Part shown: one piece after another, positions 6,078 to 6,361 of the stretch | How the letters are laid out: every line of letters begins with the position of its first letter | Position numbering within the stretch: position 1 is the first letter of the stretch | Assembly (NCBI GenBank): GCA_023395755.1 | Contig: JAEWYG010000037.1 | Span: 1 to 6,361 of the forward strand | Length of the DNA: 6,361 nt | From: Actinomycetes bacterium | GTDB lineage: Bacteria; Actinomycetota; Coriobacteriia; Coriobacteriales; Eggerthellaceae | Reading direction: 5' to 3' | Notes under the pieces: generated by a model | Told to the model about the DNA's origin: nothing | The model's input: the letters and a program-made list of their open reading frames with translations, nothing else | The model's database searches: none | Position numbers and translations under genes: made by a program

Positions 6078-6320
6078 CGCTAGTAGGATTTGCTGTTAAT
6101 CTGTTCGTTTTTTTCAGATAATTCATCGTGCGATGCAAAGTTGGTATGCAATGTTGCTATTTATGTGTCGAGAGCGTTGGTTGAAAAGCTGTTTTGATTC
6201 TATTGCATAGTGCCTGATCGGAAGTTTAAATCAGACGGGAAGCATTAGTTGTTTGAAGACATTTAAGTGTTTGTGGGGGATGCGTTTAGGTGGTTTGAAG
6301 GCGTAGGGTGGAGATACGTG
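6078..6320. other. A+T-richer intergenic region after the permease
   Basis: About 240 nt with no supported gene on either strand. Counting one line (6121-6180) gives 43% G+C, lower than the coding regions. I find no convincing intrinsic terminator for the transporter operon: the T run at 6109-6115 lies in the loop of a 5-bp ATCTG/CAGAT pairing, not after a stem. A short inverted repeat, CATCG-TG-CGATG (6124-6135), and an 11-nt direct repeat (6133-6156) are the only structure seen. TTGAAA (6181-6186) with CATAGT (6206-6211) is a poor promoter candidate because the spacer is 19 nt. Confidence 0.5.
6133..6156 (+). repeat. Short direct repeat, possible regulatory site
   Basis: ATGCAAAGTTG (6133-6143) and ATGCAATGTTG (6146-6156) match at 10 of 11 positions, with starts 13 nt apart. 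The first copy overlaps the end of the CATCG-TG-CGATG inverted repeat. This could be a binding site upstream of the next gene, but such short repeats also arise by chance. Confidence 0.3.
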
Positions 6321-6361
6321 ATGGGGGAGTTGGGTTCTGCCGAGAGCGGCGACGAATACCC
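6321..6361 (+). CDS. Possible start of an unidentified gene (partial, cut by window end)
   Basis: An ATG at 6321 opens a frame reading MGELGSAESGDEY that continues past the window. GGTGGAG (6308-6313) lies 7 nt upstream, a good ribosome-binding site; a GTG at 6318 is an alternative start, but too close to that site. Thirteen residues are too few to recognise a family. They do not resemble the start of L2 (usually MAIKxYKPTxPGRR or similar), so this is not the missing rplB. The call rests only on the start signal and the open frame. Confidence 0.35.
   Translation, partial: MGELGSAESGDEY

Noticed and set aside
6098..6118. T-rich run after the permease as an intrinsic terminator
   Set aside because: The seven T lie inside the loop of a 5-bp ATCTG/CAGAT pairing rather than after a G+C-rich stem.
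1..6361. CRISPR array, tRNA, insertion sequence or phage signature
   Set aside because: No regularly spaced repeats, cloverleaf-like fold, transposase frame or terminal inverted repeats were seen on either strand, including at the edges of the transporter block.

Overview
The window looks like chromosomal DNA from an actinobacterial lineage of moderate G+C, most likely class Coriobacteriia (the Eggerthellaceae/Atopobiaceae type of gut or oral anaerobe). The clues are the style of the L3, L4 and L23 proteins, and an ABC/FtsX transporter pair of a kind common in anaerobic Gram-positives. This placement comes from recognising protein style, not from a search; the genus is not resolved.

Bases 1-1690 hold the promoter-proximal part of the S10 ribosomal-protein operon on the plus strand: the 3' end of rpsJ (S10), then rplC (L3), rplD (L4) and rplW (L23). 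They are tightly packed, with gaps of 15 and 29 nt and a 1-nt TAATG overlap, and have strong Shine-Dalgarno sites. In almost all bacteria rplB (L2) follows rplW directly. Here a strong intrinsic terminator (about 1714-1745) follows instead, and no rplB is seen in the rest of the window.

Bases 1746-1906 are a short intergenic stretch with at best a weak promoter candidate. A two-gene transporter operon follows: a complete LolD/MacB-type ATPase of 233 aa (GTG start at 1907) and, 10 nt after its stop, an FtsX/MacB-type permease of about 1152 aa (TTG start preferred at 2619). The permease has two FtsX modules, each one TM, an extracytoplasmic domain and three TM. Between the first extracytoplasmic domain and TM2 it carries about 316 residues of predicted coiled coil, with a central proline/aspartate turn. 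This looks like a long antiparallel hairpin stalk. The ATPase would power the permease, presumably as a mechanotransmission machine rather than a classical channel. The substrate is unknown, and no adaptor (MacA-like), outer-membrane partner or regulator is visible.

Bases 6078-6320 are A+T-richer intergenic DNA with a small direct repeat but no clear terminator. A possible new reading frame with a good ribosome-binding site starts at 6321 and runs off the end.

The two points most worth attention are the break in the S10 operon after rplW and the permease's long coiled-coil hairpin, with its paired WxxW motifs and near-perfect heptad register.
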